Assembly: GCA_937927825.1 (NCBI GenBank)
Contig: CALFWV010000103.1
Span: 1 to 36,743, forward strand
From: an uncultured Caulobacterales bacterium
GTDB lineage: Bacteria > Pseudomonadota > Alphaproteobacteria > Caulobacterales > Maricaulaceae
Reading direction: 5' to 3'
DNA: 36,743 nucleotides
Shown: positions 7,183-16,709 of the stretch, one piece after another
How positions within the stretch are numbered: position 1 is the first letter of the stretch
Layout of the letters: the number at the start of each line of letters is the position of its first letter
Notes under the pieces: model-generated
Told to the model about the DNA's origin: nothing
The model's database searches: none
What the model saw: only the letters and a program-made list of their open reading frames with translations
Translations under genes and position numbers: made by a program

Positions 7183-8388
7183 ATGACCAATAGAAAACTA
7201 GTGAAAGGGCTGATGGGAGCTACAGTTCTTACCGCGCTTTCAGCGGGAAATGCCTTCGCGCAAGTAGACAATGAGTTTACGGCTGCGGGCCTCCCTATTT
7301 CAAACACGTTCACTTTAAACTATGAAGTGAACAACACGCCGCAAACTGAAATTAACAACACAGCGACACCAACTGTATTCAACGTTGATCGTCTTGTTAA
7401 CGTTACAGTCAGCAGCCCTGCCAACACTATGGTTATCGCCGATCAAGATGATGCGCTTTTGCCATTCGTTCTTGTCAATAATGGTAACGATACTCATGCC
7501 TATCTACTCGGTTTTGAGCAAGCTGGCAGTGATCAATTTGATACAACTGCTGCGACAACCGCACCGGACATCATCTTTTACGTGGATAGTGATGACACAA
7601 ACGCAGATGGTGTATTAAGTGATGCCGAGCGTGCTGCTGCTACGCCGCAGAGTTATAACACGACACCGGGTTCAGTAAATATACCGGTTTTGCTTGCTGA
7701 TGATCGTGCGTTTGTATTTGTTCGTCAAAATATTCCTGCGGGCCTTACGGATGCGGACCAGTCCGGGATCCTGCTTTATGCTGATACACAAACCATCACT
7801 GGCGGGTCGGGCACTACGTTGACTTATACAGAGACACTTGGTGACACTGATGGAAACGATGCTAACGCACTAACGGTCGAGAATGTTTTGGCTGATGAAG
7901 ACGGCCCTGCAACAACGAATGACGGCGCAACAGATGGTGCGCATTCAGCGCAAGGTTTCTATATTGTTGAAAACCCGAATGTGACCGCAACCAAAGAAGT
8001 CTTTGGTGTTTCCGCCGCAACAGCCGGAACATGTGATGCGATTGCAGCCGTCGGCAGCTATAATAAACCTATAGAGAATACTGAATACTTCACACCAAAT
8101 AGCTGCGTGGAATATGTCATTCAGGTAGAAAACTCTGGTTCCACAGATGCAACAAATATCGATCTGACCGATATCCTACCTGATAATCTGACAATTCGAC
8201 AAGCTGCAGTTCGCGGTGATCTTGAGCTATCCGCAACAGCACCTGTCGGAAATCTGGCGCAACCAGGCGCGGGAACACCTTGTGACAGCGGCGCATGTAC
8301 AGTTGCTTTGACAAATGCCGAGTTGGCTTCGGGCACGCCCGGTACGCCAACTGTCGGTTATCTCGTTATCCGAGCCACAATCGATTAG
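7183..8388 (+). CDS. Secreted DUF11-domain protein with an EF-hand-like loop, 401 aa
   Basis: The signal peptide is MTNRKLVKGLMGATVLTALSAGNAFA. The body is Asn/Thr/Asp-rich and acidic, typical of bacterial surface beta-sandwich proteins. A perfect 12-residue EF-hand-type loop, DTNADGVLSDAE, sits at about 138-149, suggesting calcium binding. The C-terminal third has a DUF11 module (CVEYVIQVENSGSTDATNIDLTDILPDNLTI, about 310-340) with conserved cysteine pairs (CDAIAAV / NSCVEY; CDSGACT). No anchor is visible. It sits between two other DUF11-type genes, which suggests a common surface assembly. The function is not known. The start is supported by the signal peptide rather than by a strong ribosome-binding site. 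Confidence 0.85.
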   Translation: MTNRKLVKGLMGATVLTALSAGNAFAQVDNEFTAAGLPISNTFTLNYEVNNTPQTEINNTATPTVFNVDRLVNVTVSSPANTMVIADQDDALLPFVLVNNGNDTHAYLLGFEQAGSDQFDTTAATTAPDIIFYVDSDDTNADGVLSDAERAAATPQSYNTTPGSVNIPVLLADDRAFVFVRQNIPAGLTDADQSGILLYADTQTITGGSGTTLTYTETLGDTDGNDANALTVENVLADEDGPATTNDGATDGAHSAQGFYIVENPNVTATKEVFGVSAATAGTCDAIAAVGSYNKPIENTEYFTPNSCVEYVIQVENSGSTDATNIDLTDILPDNLTIRQAAVRGDLELSATAPVGNLAQPGAGTPCDSGACTVALTNAELASGTPGTPTVGYLVIRATID

Positions 8389-8406
8389 GTCGTCTGCTCC
8401 GGTTCT

Positions 8407-8482
8407 TTGACACGGGTCGTCATTCTGATTTTTGGGATGACGGCCCTGTCTAAACGACATGGGTATGTGCCTGTCGTCTTTT
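8407..8482 (+). terminator. Tandem hairpins between the 401-aa and 1912-aa genes
   Basis: The first hairpin pairs GACACGGGTCGTCAT with ATGACGGCCCTGTC (8409-8450, one bulge and one G-U pair). The second pairs ACGACATGG with CCTGTCGT (8454-8477, one bulge) and is followed by CTTTTC. The second could be a weak intrinsic terminator; together they may partly insulate the giant downstream gene. The T-run is short, so this is tentative. Confidence 0.4.
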
Positions 8483-8546
8483 CGGCCGGGTTTCCAGACC
8501 TGCCCAAAATCAACTTGAAAAGTCTATATGATTGCCCCCGTAATTT

Positions 8547-11500
8547 GTGACACGTTCTTCTAAACATATCCCCGGCCTTATGGTCCTCGCTGCTACAGCT
8601 TGGGTTGGAACGTCTTCAATTGCTCACGGGCAAGATGATTTATCCGTCCGCAACTTCGGTACGGAAGTCGTGAATGTCGCGACAATGTCATATACTGTCG
8701 GCTCCGACCGACGCACAATCGGCACGGGCGCCGCTGTTTTTGTTATCCGTCCTGGGGCTAGTGACGCTGTCATCGAATTTTTCCGCCATGCGCCCACAGC
8801 GAATAATCCTATTTTCCGCGATATTAACGGGACGGACTATTCCCCCTCCGGTGAACTCGCCGGACCTTTCAATTCTATCGGTGCGCCAGTGACGACAGGT
8901 GGCAATCGCATTGATTTGTCCGAGGCCATTCCACTTATACCTGCGACGACCTATCTTGCCGGAGAACTGATGTTCGTACGCGTTACGGATACAAGCCAAA
9001 ATTTGAACAGTGATGAGATAGAGACCGTCGTTATCACAATTGAGGCCAGCAATGGTGATGTGATTACCCTACGACTTTATGAAACCGGTCCCGATACGGG
9101 CGAGTTTTTTGCTTATCTCCCCTCTACGTCCGGGACAGGCGTTAAAGGCGATAATGTTATTAGCAGTGGCGGGAACACGCAGCTGACAGCAACTTATATG
9201 GACACATTCGACAGTACTGATGTCACTGTCGATACGGCCGTGCTTAACCCGCTAAACACGGTCTTCTCTTCCGCCGATGGCACTCGGCTTGACGACGCCA
9301 TTGTGACATTAATCAATGTCGAAACAGGAACGCGCGCAACGGTTTTTGGTGTCGATGGATTTTCCACCTTTCCTGCAAATGTCGTTTCCGGGGACGATGC
9401 AGTTGATAGCGCCGGTATGGTCTATGAAAGCAATGTCGGCGAATTCAGTTTTCCCGTTGTCCAGCCGGGAACTTACCGCGTCGAAGTTGAGCCGCCCGAA
9501 GGGTTTTCTTTTTCTTCCATAGTGCCAGAGAATGATTTGTATGATATTGGCGCGGAGGCTGGATTTGTCATCACGTCGGCTTCCATGGGTGATGTGTTTA
9601 CTGTGACGGAACAAGGGCCGCTGCGGTTCGATATTCCGCTCGACCCCGAGAGCAATCTCGTCTTAACAAAAACAGCCGACCGGGAGACCGCTGACGTCGG
9701 TGACTACATTAACTACACTGTTACGGTGCAAAATACGGGTGATACTGCAGCGTCCGTAGACTTGTACGACACGCTTCCAATCGGTTTTCGCTATGTCCCT
9801 GGTACGACACGGATTGCGTCTCTTTCTTCCGATGATCCTGACGTCTCTGATGATGCGACGCTTTTAACATTTGATTTGAATGCGCTCGGCGCCGGCGAGA
9901 CGATTGCCCTTAATTATGCTTTGCTCGTCGGACCCGGTGCGCATTTTGGGGATGCCGTTAACGAGGCGGTTGTTCGCGATCCGCTCATGCAGCCTATTTC
10001 GAATGTTGCGCGCGCAGGCGTCCGTCTACGCGAGGACCTGTTGCGGTCGACCAGTACAATTATCGGCCGCGTTACGGAGCAAAGCTGCGATGGGGACGCC
10101 GATTGGGCTCGCCCGATTAATCGCGGGGTAGGCGTTGACGGGGTTCGCCTCTATATGGAAACGGGTGCCTATGTAGTGTCTGATCCTGACGGGTTATTTC
10201 ATTTTGAAGGCGTGAGTGAAGGAACTCACATTGTGCAGGTCGATGAGGAGACTCTTCCAAAGGGTTTTGAGTTGATGACATGCGAAGAGAACACGCGCTA
10301 TGCTGGCGCGAATAACTCGAAATTTATTGACGTCCAAGGCGGCGGGATTTGGCGCGCAAATTTTTATTTGAAGCAAACCGGTGAAACCGAAAAATCTGTA
10401 AAAGAGGATAGTTTCAAAGACACAACAGAGCATTTAGAGTTCGACAGCCTTTGGCTTAACGAACAAAATCCAACGGCCGAATGGGCCTATCCGTCTCCCG
10501 AGCGGACGCCTTCCATTCCCTCTACTCATGTTGGTATTAAACATGGGAGCGGGCAATCGGTATCCATTCGATTGAATGATCGTGATATTGCCGGCTATTA
10601 TTTCCAAGGCGCTGATACGAGTGCGAGCGGCGAGGTCAAAATTTCACGCTGGCGCGGTCTACCGCTCCAAGATGGACGTAATGTATTCTTGGCTCAGGTG
10701 CATAATTCAGATGGAACTCTGGCCGAAACCATCCGGCAAGATATTTGGTACGTTAAGAATATTGCTCGGGCCATTCCGGTCCCGGACCAATCCGTGCTCG
10801 TTGCGGATGGCCGAACATCGCCCGAAATCGCTATTCGCTTGGAAGATCAATCCGGTCGCCCGGTCCATGCGGGCCGTATTGCCCGGGTGAATTTGGAAGA
10901 GCCTTATCGTCTTTTGGATGCCGCAGGTGACAATCGTTTGCGCGAGCAGACAGAGACATTAATTGCGCCGCTTTCAAACCGCCGCGAGTTTACAGTTGGC
11001 CGTGACGGCATCATGCGGGTTCCATTGGAGCCTACGCTGAAAACCGGTAAAGTCACTGTGAAGGTCACTTTGGATACGGGTCGGGAAATTCCGATCTATA
11101 TGTATCTTGAACCTGAAAAGCGCGACTGGATTCTGGTGGGCTTGGCTGAGGGCAGCGCGGCTTTGCAAGATGTAAAAGGGAATATGAACGCCTATGCGGG
11201 CGATGCGGACGATATTGTAACGGATGGCCGCGTGGCCTTTTTTGCCAAAGGTATGGTCAAAGGCAATTGGCTCATGACGCTCGCCGTAGATACAGATAAA
11301 CGCCGCGGAAACCGCGACACGGGCTTTGAGGGTGAAATTGATCCTAACGCCTATTACTCACTCTATGGCGATCGAACCTATCAGGAATTCGAAGGGGTCT
11401 CGCGCTATCCACTTTTCATTAAATTGGAAAAGCGGCAGGCTTATGCGTTATTTGGAGATTTTGATACGAATGTCACCGAAGGCCGTTTGACAAGTTATAA

Positions 11501-14285
11501 TCGAAAGCTGACGGGTCTGAAGGCAGAATATATTGGTGACAAACTTCAGGTCCTCGGGTTTGCTGCAGAAACAAATCAAGGCTTCGTGAAAGATGAAATT
11601 GCTGCGGAAGGTCTGTCCGGACCCTATTTTTTATCCAATGACCGCGTTCTGGCCCAATCAGAAGAAATCACTGTCGAAACGAGAGATCGTGTCCGTCCGG
11701 ATATTATTTTGGAAACAAAAACACTTGTACGCTATCTCGATTACACATTGGATTATTTCACTGGTGAAATTCTTTTCCGCCTACCCGTTGATGCAACAGA
11801 TGCGAATTTCAACCCCAATGTTATCGTCGTCGATTATGAAACGTCCGAAGATGCCGAACGAAATGTAACGGCGGGCGGCCGTGTGCAGACTCAGATTTTG
11901 AATGATAAAGTTCAAATCGGATCAACATTTACACATGAAAATGGCAGTGCGTTGGCGGCAGGCGCAAAGTCCAACCAAATTGGTGTGGATGTGATTGCCC
12001 AACTTACCGACTCGACAGAGATGCGCGCGGAGTATGCTGTAACAGACCAATCCGGCGACGTTGCAGGGACGGCCGATGCGAAATTATTGGAGATTGTTCA
12101 TACATCTGAATCAGTTCTGGCAGAAGCTTATTTCCGCGAGGAAGAGGCCGGGTTTGGTCTGGGTCAGCGGGCGTCGAACACGAACGGGGTGCGTCGCTAT
12201 GGTGCCCGCGGCACAGTCAAGCTTCAGGAAAACAATGATTCAGAGACAGGGCGCCGGTCTACGCGTCAGATGGAAGTCGAAGCTTACCGTGAAGAAAACC
12301 TCTCAACAGGCGACGCGCGAACAAGCGGTGAAATTTTAGCGACGCAAGATGGAAACAAATTGGACGCCTCGGCGGGCTTGCGCATTACCGAAGATGATTT
12401 GGTGAATGCTGATAACCGCACGTCTCTTTTGGCGGTTGCGCGCGCCTCCTATGACATCAGTAAGCATGGCTTGACAATCCAAGCGTCTGCAGAGACCCCG
12501 ATTAGCGGGCAAGACGGCGTTTCTGCCCAACCGCAGCGTTTGATGCTCGGTGTTGACAAGCGGGTCGGAAATGTTGCGACAATTAATATGCGGCATGAGA
12601 TTTTAAATGGCGGTGGCCAGCAATCTGCGAACACGACATTGGGTTTGTCGGCCACGCCATGGTCCGGGGGGTCGGCAACGGTAGCTGCCGATAATTTATC
12701 GAATGAGAGCGGACGCCGCCTTGGCGCGACATTTGGATTGGACCAATCGGTTCGGTTGACTGACAAAATTTCAGGTCAAGTGGGTGTCAGAGCGCGCCGT
12801 ATGTTGAGACAAGAAGCTGAGTTTGTTGAAGTCGCGCCTGACGCTGTTACCTCGCCGTTTGAGACGAATGAGGATTTTCAATCCATCTACGTCGGCTCCG
12901 CCTATCGCAATCAGAAAATGAGCGCCTCCGCGCGGGTGGAAGTTCGCGATACGCGTGATGACCAGACATGGGTGCTTTCAAGCTCTGTTGCGCGTGATTT
13001 GTCAGACACACTATCTTTGGCGGCAACCGCGCGCGGGCGTATTTCTGATGCAACAGGAGCGCTCGGAACAGATAAACATTACGAAGCGCGTGTGGGGGCG
13101 TCTTGGCGTCCGCGCAATGAAGACACAGTCTTCTTTAACCGCTTTGATATCGTCAACTCCCAACCGCTCAATGACATCAACACGACAAAGCTCGTGAATA
13201 ATGCGGCCATGAATACGATGGTTACGGACCGTTGGCAGCTCTCGACGAATGTCGGGACCAAATATGTCAAAACGCAGGTCAGCGATAATTCGCTGTCCAA
13301 TTGGACTCACCTCGTGGGTGCGGAAACTCGATTTGACGTGACCGAAAGAATTGATTTGGGGCTACGCGGCGCGGTCATGTCGAATAAGGAGACTGGCACA
13401 GCTTATTCTTGGGGGCCAAGCCTTGGTGTGTCGCCCGTTGACAATGTTTGGATAAGTGCCGGCTATAATGTTCAAGGTTTTAAGGATAGAGACTTTGAAG
13501 CTGCTGAATATGCACGCAAAGGTGCATATCTGCAGCTTCGAGTGAAGTTTGACCAAAACACAGCTGATGGATTGCTGCGCCGCATTAGCCCGTCAGTCAC
13601 CGCAGTTGGCCCTGTCGAGAGTCGCCAAGTTTTAAGCGCGCCAAAAGTCATTCAAGCGCCGAGAGTGGCTGCCATTGCGCCTTTGAAACAGGTCGCGCAG
13701 GCTCAACCTCCCGTCACATTTGTTGAGCCGCCCGCGACGATTATCGAAGCCGCAAAAGCCGTGTCGCCGCAGGTTCTCTCCACTATTGCAGTCAAACCTG
13801 CTGAGGATGTAAAATCGGATATTGCCGAGCCCGGACCTGTATTTGCACCAAAAAATTTAAACCAATGTGGTAGCTCACCCATCGCTATTTTCAATGTGCC
13901 TGTAGACGCAGAACCAAAACAGCTGTCCCATTTGGGTACTTTGCCCCAATTTGGAAACAGTCAAGGTCTTTCGCCCGCTGAATTTTATGAGAAGCTGAAT
14001 GCGCGATATTTGGACAACATGACAGACAAAGCCTATTTGGATCACTTGTTCGTTTCTATGGGATACAGCGAGGGTTGGGCGGAGGCGCGGCCAGATATGT
14101 TTACCGAAGAAATTCTTCCCATTGGCACACGTGGATTAATGGGATTTGGACAACCACATCATTATAGTTTTTCTATTCTTCCCGTTGCGGAAAAAGATCG
14201 TGAAGCGTTCCGTATTCAAAGCAGAAACGGCACTGTTGTGCATTTCATGAAAACATGCGGAAATTATATGTATGCGTGTGAATAG
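8547..14285 (+). CDS. Giant DUF11 / SdrD-B-like outer-membrane beta-barrel protein, 1912 aa
   Basis: The start is GTG, two codons after an in-frame TAA, with no obvious SD. It gives a sound signal peptide (MTRSSKHIPGLMVLAATAWVGTSSIAHGQ); the alternative ATG at 8580 would lose the basic n-region. Domains in order: extracellular-type beta repeats (about 30-365); DUF11 module (SNLVLTKTADRETADVGDYINYTVTVQNTG, about 368-480); SdrD-B/carboxypeptidase-regulatory-like fold (VDGVRLYMETGAYVVSDPDGLFHFEGV, about 505-610); a linker and Ig-like part (620-860); and a long run of alternating, tyrosine-rich beta strands (about 860-1668) ending in AYLQLRVKF, which resembles a terminal OMP strand. After it come a Pro/Ala-rich linker (1690-1765) and a compact C-terminal domain with three Cys (QCGSSP; TCGNYMYACE). 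It is probably an outer-membrane protein exposing large domains. The role is unknown. Confidence 0.85.
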   Translation: MTRSSKHIPGLMVLAATAWVGTSSIAHGQDDLSVRNFGTEVVNVATMSYTVGSDRRTIGTGAAVFVIRPGASDAVIEFFRHAPTANNPIFRDINGTDYSPSGELAGPFNSIGAPVTTGGNRIDLSEAIPLIPATTYLAGELMFVRVTDTSQNLNSDEIETVVITIEASNGDVITLRLYETGPDTGEFFAYLPSTSGTGVKGDNVISSGGNTQLTATYMDTFDSTDVTVDTAVLNPLNTVFSSADGTRLDDAIVTLINVETGTRATVFGVDGFSTFPANVVSGDDAVDSAGMVYESNVGEFSFPVVQPGTYRVEVEPPEGFSFSSIVPENDLYDIGAEAGFVITSASMGDVFTVTEQGPLRFDIPLDPESNLVLTKTADRETADVGDYINYTVTVQNTGDTAASVDLYDTLPIGFRYVPGTTRIASLSSDDPDVSDDATLLTFDLNALGAGETIALNYALLVGPGAHFGDAVNEAVVRDPLMQPISNVARAGVRLREDLLRSTSTIIGRVTEQSCDGDADWARPINRGVGVDGVRLYMETGAYVVSDPDGLFHFEGVSEGTHIVQVDEETLPKGFELMTCEENTRYAGANNSKFIDVQGGGIWRANFYLKQTGETEKSVKEDSFKDTTEHLEFDSLWLNEQNPTAEWAYPSPERTPSIPSTHVGIKHGSGQSVSIRLNDRDIAGYYFQGADTSASGEVKISRWRGLPLQDGRNVFLAQVHNSDGTLAETIRQDIWYVKNIARAIPVPDQSVLVADGRTSPEIAIRLEDQSGRPVHAGRIARVNLEEPYRLLDAAGDNRLREQTETLIAPLSNRREFTVGRDGIMRVPLEPTLKTGKVTVKVTLDTGREIPIYMYLEPEKRDWILVGLAEGSAALQDVKGNMNAYAGDADDIVTDGRVAFFAKGMVKGNWLMTLAVDTDKRRGNRDTGFEGEIDPNAYYSLYGDRTYQEFEGVSRYPLFIKLEKRQAYALFGDFDTNVTEGRLTSYNRKLTGLKAEYIGDKLQVLGFAAETNQGFVKDEIAAEGLSGPYFLSNDRVLAQSEEITVETRDRVRPDIILETKTLVRYLDYTLDYFTGEILFRLPVDATDANFNPNVIVVDYETSEDAERNVTAGGRVQTQILNDKVQIGSTFTHENGSALAAGAKSNQIGVDVIAQLTDSTEMRAEYAVTDQSGDVAGTADAKLLEIVHTSESVLAEAYFREEEAGFGLGQRASNTNGVRRYGARGTVKLQENNDSETGRRSTRQMEVEAYREENLSTGDARTSGEILATQDGNKLDASAGLRITEDDLVNADNRTSLLAVARASYDISKHGLTIQASAETPISGQDGVSAQPQRLMLGVDKRVGNVATINMRHEILNGGGQQSANTTLGLSATPWSGGSATVAADNLSNESGRRLGATFGLDQSVRLTDKISGQVGVRARRMLRQEAEFVEVAPDAVTSPFETNEDFQSIYVGSAYRNQKMSASARVEVRDTRDDQTWVLSSSVARDLSDTLSLAATARGRISDATGALGTDKHYEARVGASWRPRNEDTVFFNRFDIVNSQPLNDINTTKLVNNAAMNTMVTDRWQLSTNVGTKYVKTQVSDNSLSNWTHLVGAETRFDVTERIDLGLRGAVMSNKETGTAYSWGPSLGVSPVDNVWISAGYNVQGFKDRDFEAAEYARKGAYLQLRVKFDQNTADGLLRRISPSVTAVGPVESRQVLSAPKVIQAPRVAAIAPLKQVAQAQPPVTFVEPPATIIEAAKAVSPQVLSTIAVKPAEDVKSDIAEPGPVFAPKNLNQCGSSPIAIFNVPVDAEPKQLSHLGTLPQFGNSQGLSPAEFYEKLNARYLDNMTDKAYLDHLFVSMGYSEGWAEARPDMFTEEILPIGTRGLMGFGQPHHYSFSILPVAEKDREAFRIQSRNGTVVHFMKTCGNYMYACE

Positions 14286-14295
14286 GAGTGGCCGC

Positions 14296-15120
14296 TCAGT
14301 CGTCCAAGGCGCGCCCTAGATAGGTGTAAATTTCGGGCAATAATCCGGCATCTCCAACTGCAACAACACGTCCGCCATCAGCGGCGCTTCCGCCTTCCCA
14401 ATTTGTGAGCTTGCCGCCTGCAGCTTCTACAATCGGAATGAGGGCGCGGACATCGCAAGGTTTCATGCCGGCCTCGACAATGATGTCCATCCGGCCTTCA
14501 GCTAAAAGCCCATAGCCCAACGCATCGAGACCTAAGCGCATGAACTTGGTCCCGGCACCAATAATTTTGAAAGCGGCCAATTCACCGGGACGAAACATAC
14601 CGAAGGGCGCTGTGCACCCCAAAATCCCGTCGCGAATTTCCGGACACTGTCTGGTGCTGAGATTATTTTTAGGGTGGGCCGGGCGCTCGACCCAACTGCG
14701 CCGCTCTTCATTGTCTGTTCTTCCCATATATTTTGTGTCGAGAGCGGGGAGATCAATCATCCCTAAAACAGGTCTGGAGTCATGGGAGACAGCGATTAAT
14801 GTACTCCAAACGGGAACTCCCGCCACGAAGGCTCGGGTTCCATCAATCGGATCTAAGGTCCAAGAAAATGCATTTGTTCCGATATAATCAGGGCGTTCTT
14901 CCCCCTCTATTGAATCATCGGGGAAAGTTTTTCGGATGAACGCCCGCAGCGCATCTTCTGCGTCTATGTCTGCTTGGGTCACCGGATCATAGGCGGCCCC
15001 TTCCGCTTTATTTTCGATACCTTTTGGGTCTGCGAATAGTGGGAGGGTAATGTCGCGCGCGATACGCGACAGATTAGAGAATTGATCAAGGCGGGCTTGG
15101 ATATCAGAAGCAAGGGTCAT
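14296..15120 (-). CDS. hisN: Inositol-monophosphatase-family phosphatase, HisN-like (histidinol-phosphatase)
   Basis: This 274-aa protein has the metal-dependent phosphatase motifs of the IMPase/HisN family. IEGEE (about 71-75) and WTLDPIDGTRAF (about 87-98) supply metal ligands, and MKPCDVRALIPIVEAAGG near 225 supplies the last conserved Asp. TLIAVSHDSRPVLGMIDLPAL is typical of the HisN subgroup, which hydrolyses L-histidinol phosphate in histidine synthesis; inositol-1-phosphatase activity cannot be excluded. It lies 10 bp from the giant gene's stop on the opposite strand and 49 nt downstream of the XRE gene on the same strand. The start is ATG with only weak SD; a hairpin (CCCGCA/TGCGGG) sits just before it. 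Confidence 0.85.
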   Translation of the reverse strand: MTLASDIQARLDQFSNLSRIARDITLPLFADPKGIENKAEGAAYDPVTQADIDAEDALRAFIRKTFPDDSIEGEERPDYIGTNAFSWTLDPIDGTRAFVAGVPVWSTLIAVSHDSRPVLGMIDLPALDTKYMGRTDNEERRSWVERPAHPKNNLSTRQCPEIRDGILGCTAPFGMFRPGELAAFKIIGAGTKFMRLGLDALGYGLLAEGRMDIIVEAGMKPCDVRALIPIVEAAGGKLTNWEGGSAADGGRVVAVGDAGLLPEIYTYLGRALDD

Positions 15121-15169
15121 GCGCCCGCAGCTATCAGCCTATGCGGGAGCTGTCTATTGACCAATCTGC

Positions 15170-15574
15170 CTATGGGGCCACGAGGCGCAATTTCGGCTTG
15201 TTGGCTTGCTCAAGTGACTTCGCCAAATCCAATAAATGTTTTCGCGGCGCGTCATCCATTGCGTAATATGCCCGCACCAGATCCATCGTTTCTTTACGGG
15301 ACAGCACGTCAGGAGCAATTGTATCCGTGTCCGGATTTTCGGACAGCGGGTCAAATGAACCCAAACCTTCATAGAAATATTGAATTGGCACAGAAAGGGC
15401 TTCGGAGAGCTCAAAAAGACGCGCCGCCGACACTCGGTTTGCGCCGCACTCATATTTCTGGATTTGCTGGAATCGTATCCCGACTTCCTCTGCAAGTGTT
15501 TGTTGAGTCAAACCCAAGAGACGTCGGCGGCGGCGCAGACGTTTGCCAACATGAAGGTCTATGTCACTGGTCAT
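15170..15574 (-). CDS. XRE-family helix-turn-helix regulator, 134 aa
   Basis: The N-terminal HTH is VGKRLRRRRRLLGLTQQTLAEEVGIRFQQIQKYECGANRVSAARLFELSEAL (about 8-60), a full Cro/C1-type fold. The C-terminal ~55 residues (SRKETMDLVRAYYAMDDAPRKHLLDLAKSLE) are helical and resemble the conserved tail of small alphaproteobacterial XRE regulators. A cytoplasmic dimeric DNA-binding protein is likely; targets are unknown. It is followed by hisN in the same direction. The strongly basic patch KRLRRRRRL is worth noting. Length and composition are normal for this regulator class. Confidence 0.9.
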   Translation of the reverse strand: MTSDIDLHVGKRLRRRRRLLGLTQQTLAEEVGIRFQQIQKYECGANRVSAARLFELSEALSVPIQYFYEGLGSFDPLSENPDTDTIAPDVLSRKETMDLVRAYYAMDDAPRKHLLDLAKSLEQANKPKLRLVAP

Positions 15575-15677
15575 AAGGAAATTCCCGAAGCTTGGTGCAT
15601 TATTCGCTTATGAGGAGAGCAAGTCGCGTGCCAATTTTCGCCTCGCGGGGGAAAATGTCAAAGGAAGCGCTTGAATT

Positions 15678-16568
15678 TTATTGAGCGGCCAAATCTTGTG
15701 GTAAGGCCGAGGCCACAATGGCCTGGGTGATGTCAGCAATATTGTCAGCCAACGGTTGGAACCCCGGTTTTGGATTTAAGGTGACAGGATTCACATAGAG
15801 ATCTCGATTCACCTCAATTTGAATGGCCTCAACACCTTCATTTGGTTTTCCGTAATGGGTTGTCGTATATCCGCCCGCATAGGGGTAATTTATCCCGACA
15901 CTATACCCTGCTTGTGTAAAAAGCTGCCGAAACAACGCGAGGGTATCGGCATGACAAGATGTTCCGAAACGGTCGCCCAAAATGATGTCCGGACGCCTTG
16001 ACCCCATGGGTGCAAATCCCGGCATAGAATGACAGTCCACAAGAAGGGCTCGACCAAATCGGTCGAGGGATGTGTCGAGCAAGTGTTTTAAGGCAGCATG
16101 ATAGGGGTGATAAAGTCGAGTTAATCGCAAGCGGACATCCTCTAAGGTCGGCGCGCGCGTGTAAATTGGTAAGCTTTCAGACAAATAGGTTGGGACAACC
16201 CCGAGGCCGGCTGCAGCACGGGGCGTTGGATGTTGATAGTTCGGGTCTGTTATTAAACCCTCCCACTCGCTTGGTAATTCACTTTCAGCGCGATTTACGT
16301 CAACAATCACCCTCGGAAACAAGGCTCGAAGGAAGGGGGCTCCAGCGGTCACCGAGCTTTGAAACAGTTGGTCGATAAAAATATCTTCATTTCGGCGCAG
16401 CTGGTGAGCGGATAACGACGAACGCGCTAAAAGAGGTTTTGGATATATTGACCCTGAATGCGGCGATGCAAAGACAACACCAGCCCGCCACTTTGCAGGC
16501 GTCGAAACCTCATGACCCGCTCCGTAAGCCGCCAAGTTCTCCGGCTTGAATTTGTTCCTAAATCTCAT
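15678..16568 (-). CDS. N-formylglutamate amidohydrolase family protein
   Basis: This 296-aa protein has VVFASPHSGSIYPKPLLA near the N-terminus, RNEDIFIDQLF, FPRVIVDVNRAESELP and LLVDCHSMPG. This motif series (PHSG, DxxVDxL-like, DxNR, DCHS) is diagnostic of the FGase family, zinc enzymes hydrolysing N-formyl-L-glutamate, sometimes in histidine degradation (HutG-type). The C-terminal part YAGGYTTTHYGKPNEGVEAIQIEVNRDLYV is also typical. No other hut gene is nearby, so the physiological substrate is uncertain. It is divergent from cpdR with 141 bp between them. Confidence 0.92.
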   Translation of the reverse strand: MRFRNKFKPENLAAYGAGHEVSTPAKWRAGVVFASPHSGSIYPKPLLARSSLSAHQLRRNEDIFIDQLFQSSVTAGAPFLRALFPRVIVDVNRAESELPSEWEGLITDPNYQHPTPRAAAGLGVVPTYLSESLPIYTRAPTLEDVRLRLTRLYHPYHAALKHLLDTSLDRFGRALLVDCHSMPGFAPMGSRRPDIILGDRFGTSCHADTLALFRQLFTQAGYSVGINYPYAGGYTTTHYGKPNEGVEAIQIEVNRDLYVNPVTLNPKPGFQPLADNIADITQAIVASALPQDLAAQ

Positions 16569-16709
16569 TCTTCATAGACTATAGACGGCAAAATCGGGCA
16601 CGTCCTTAGACATTTTTAAGTTTGCAGGAGTACGGGAGTGCATGTTGGCCGGTTCATTGCATTGTGAGGCGCCAATACCCAAAATGAAACATGACCCGGA
16701 CAGAGACCC

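Noticed and set aside
15082-15576. 164-aa plus-strand ORF over the XRE gene
   Set aside because: Antisense to a clear HTH regulator and to the hisN start; no recognisable features.
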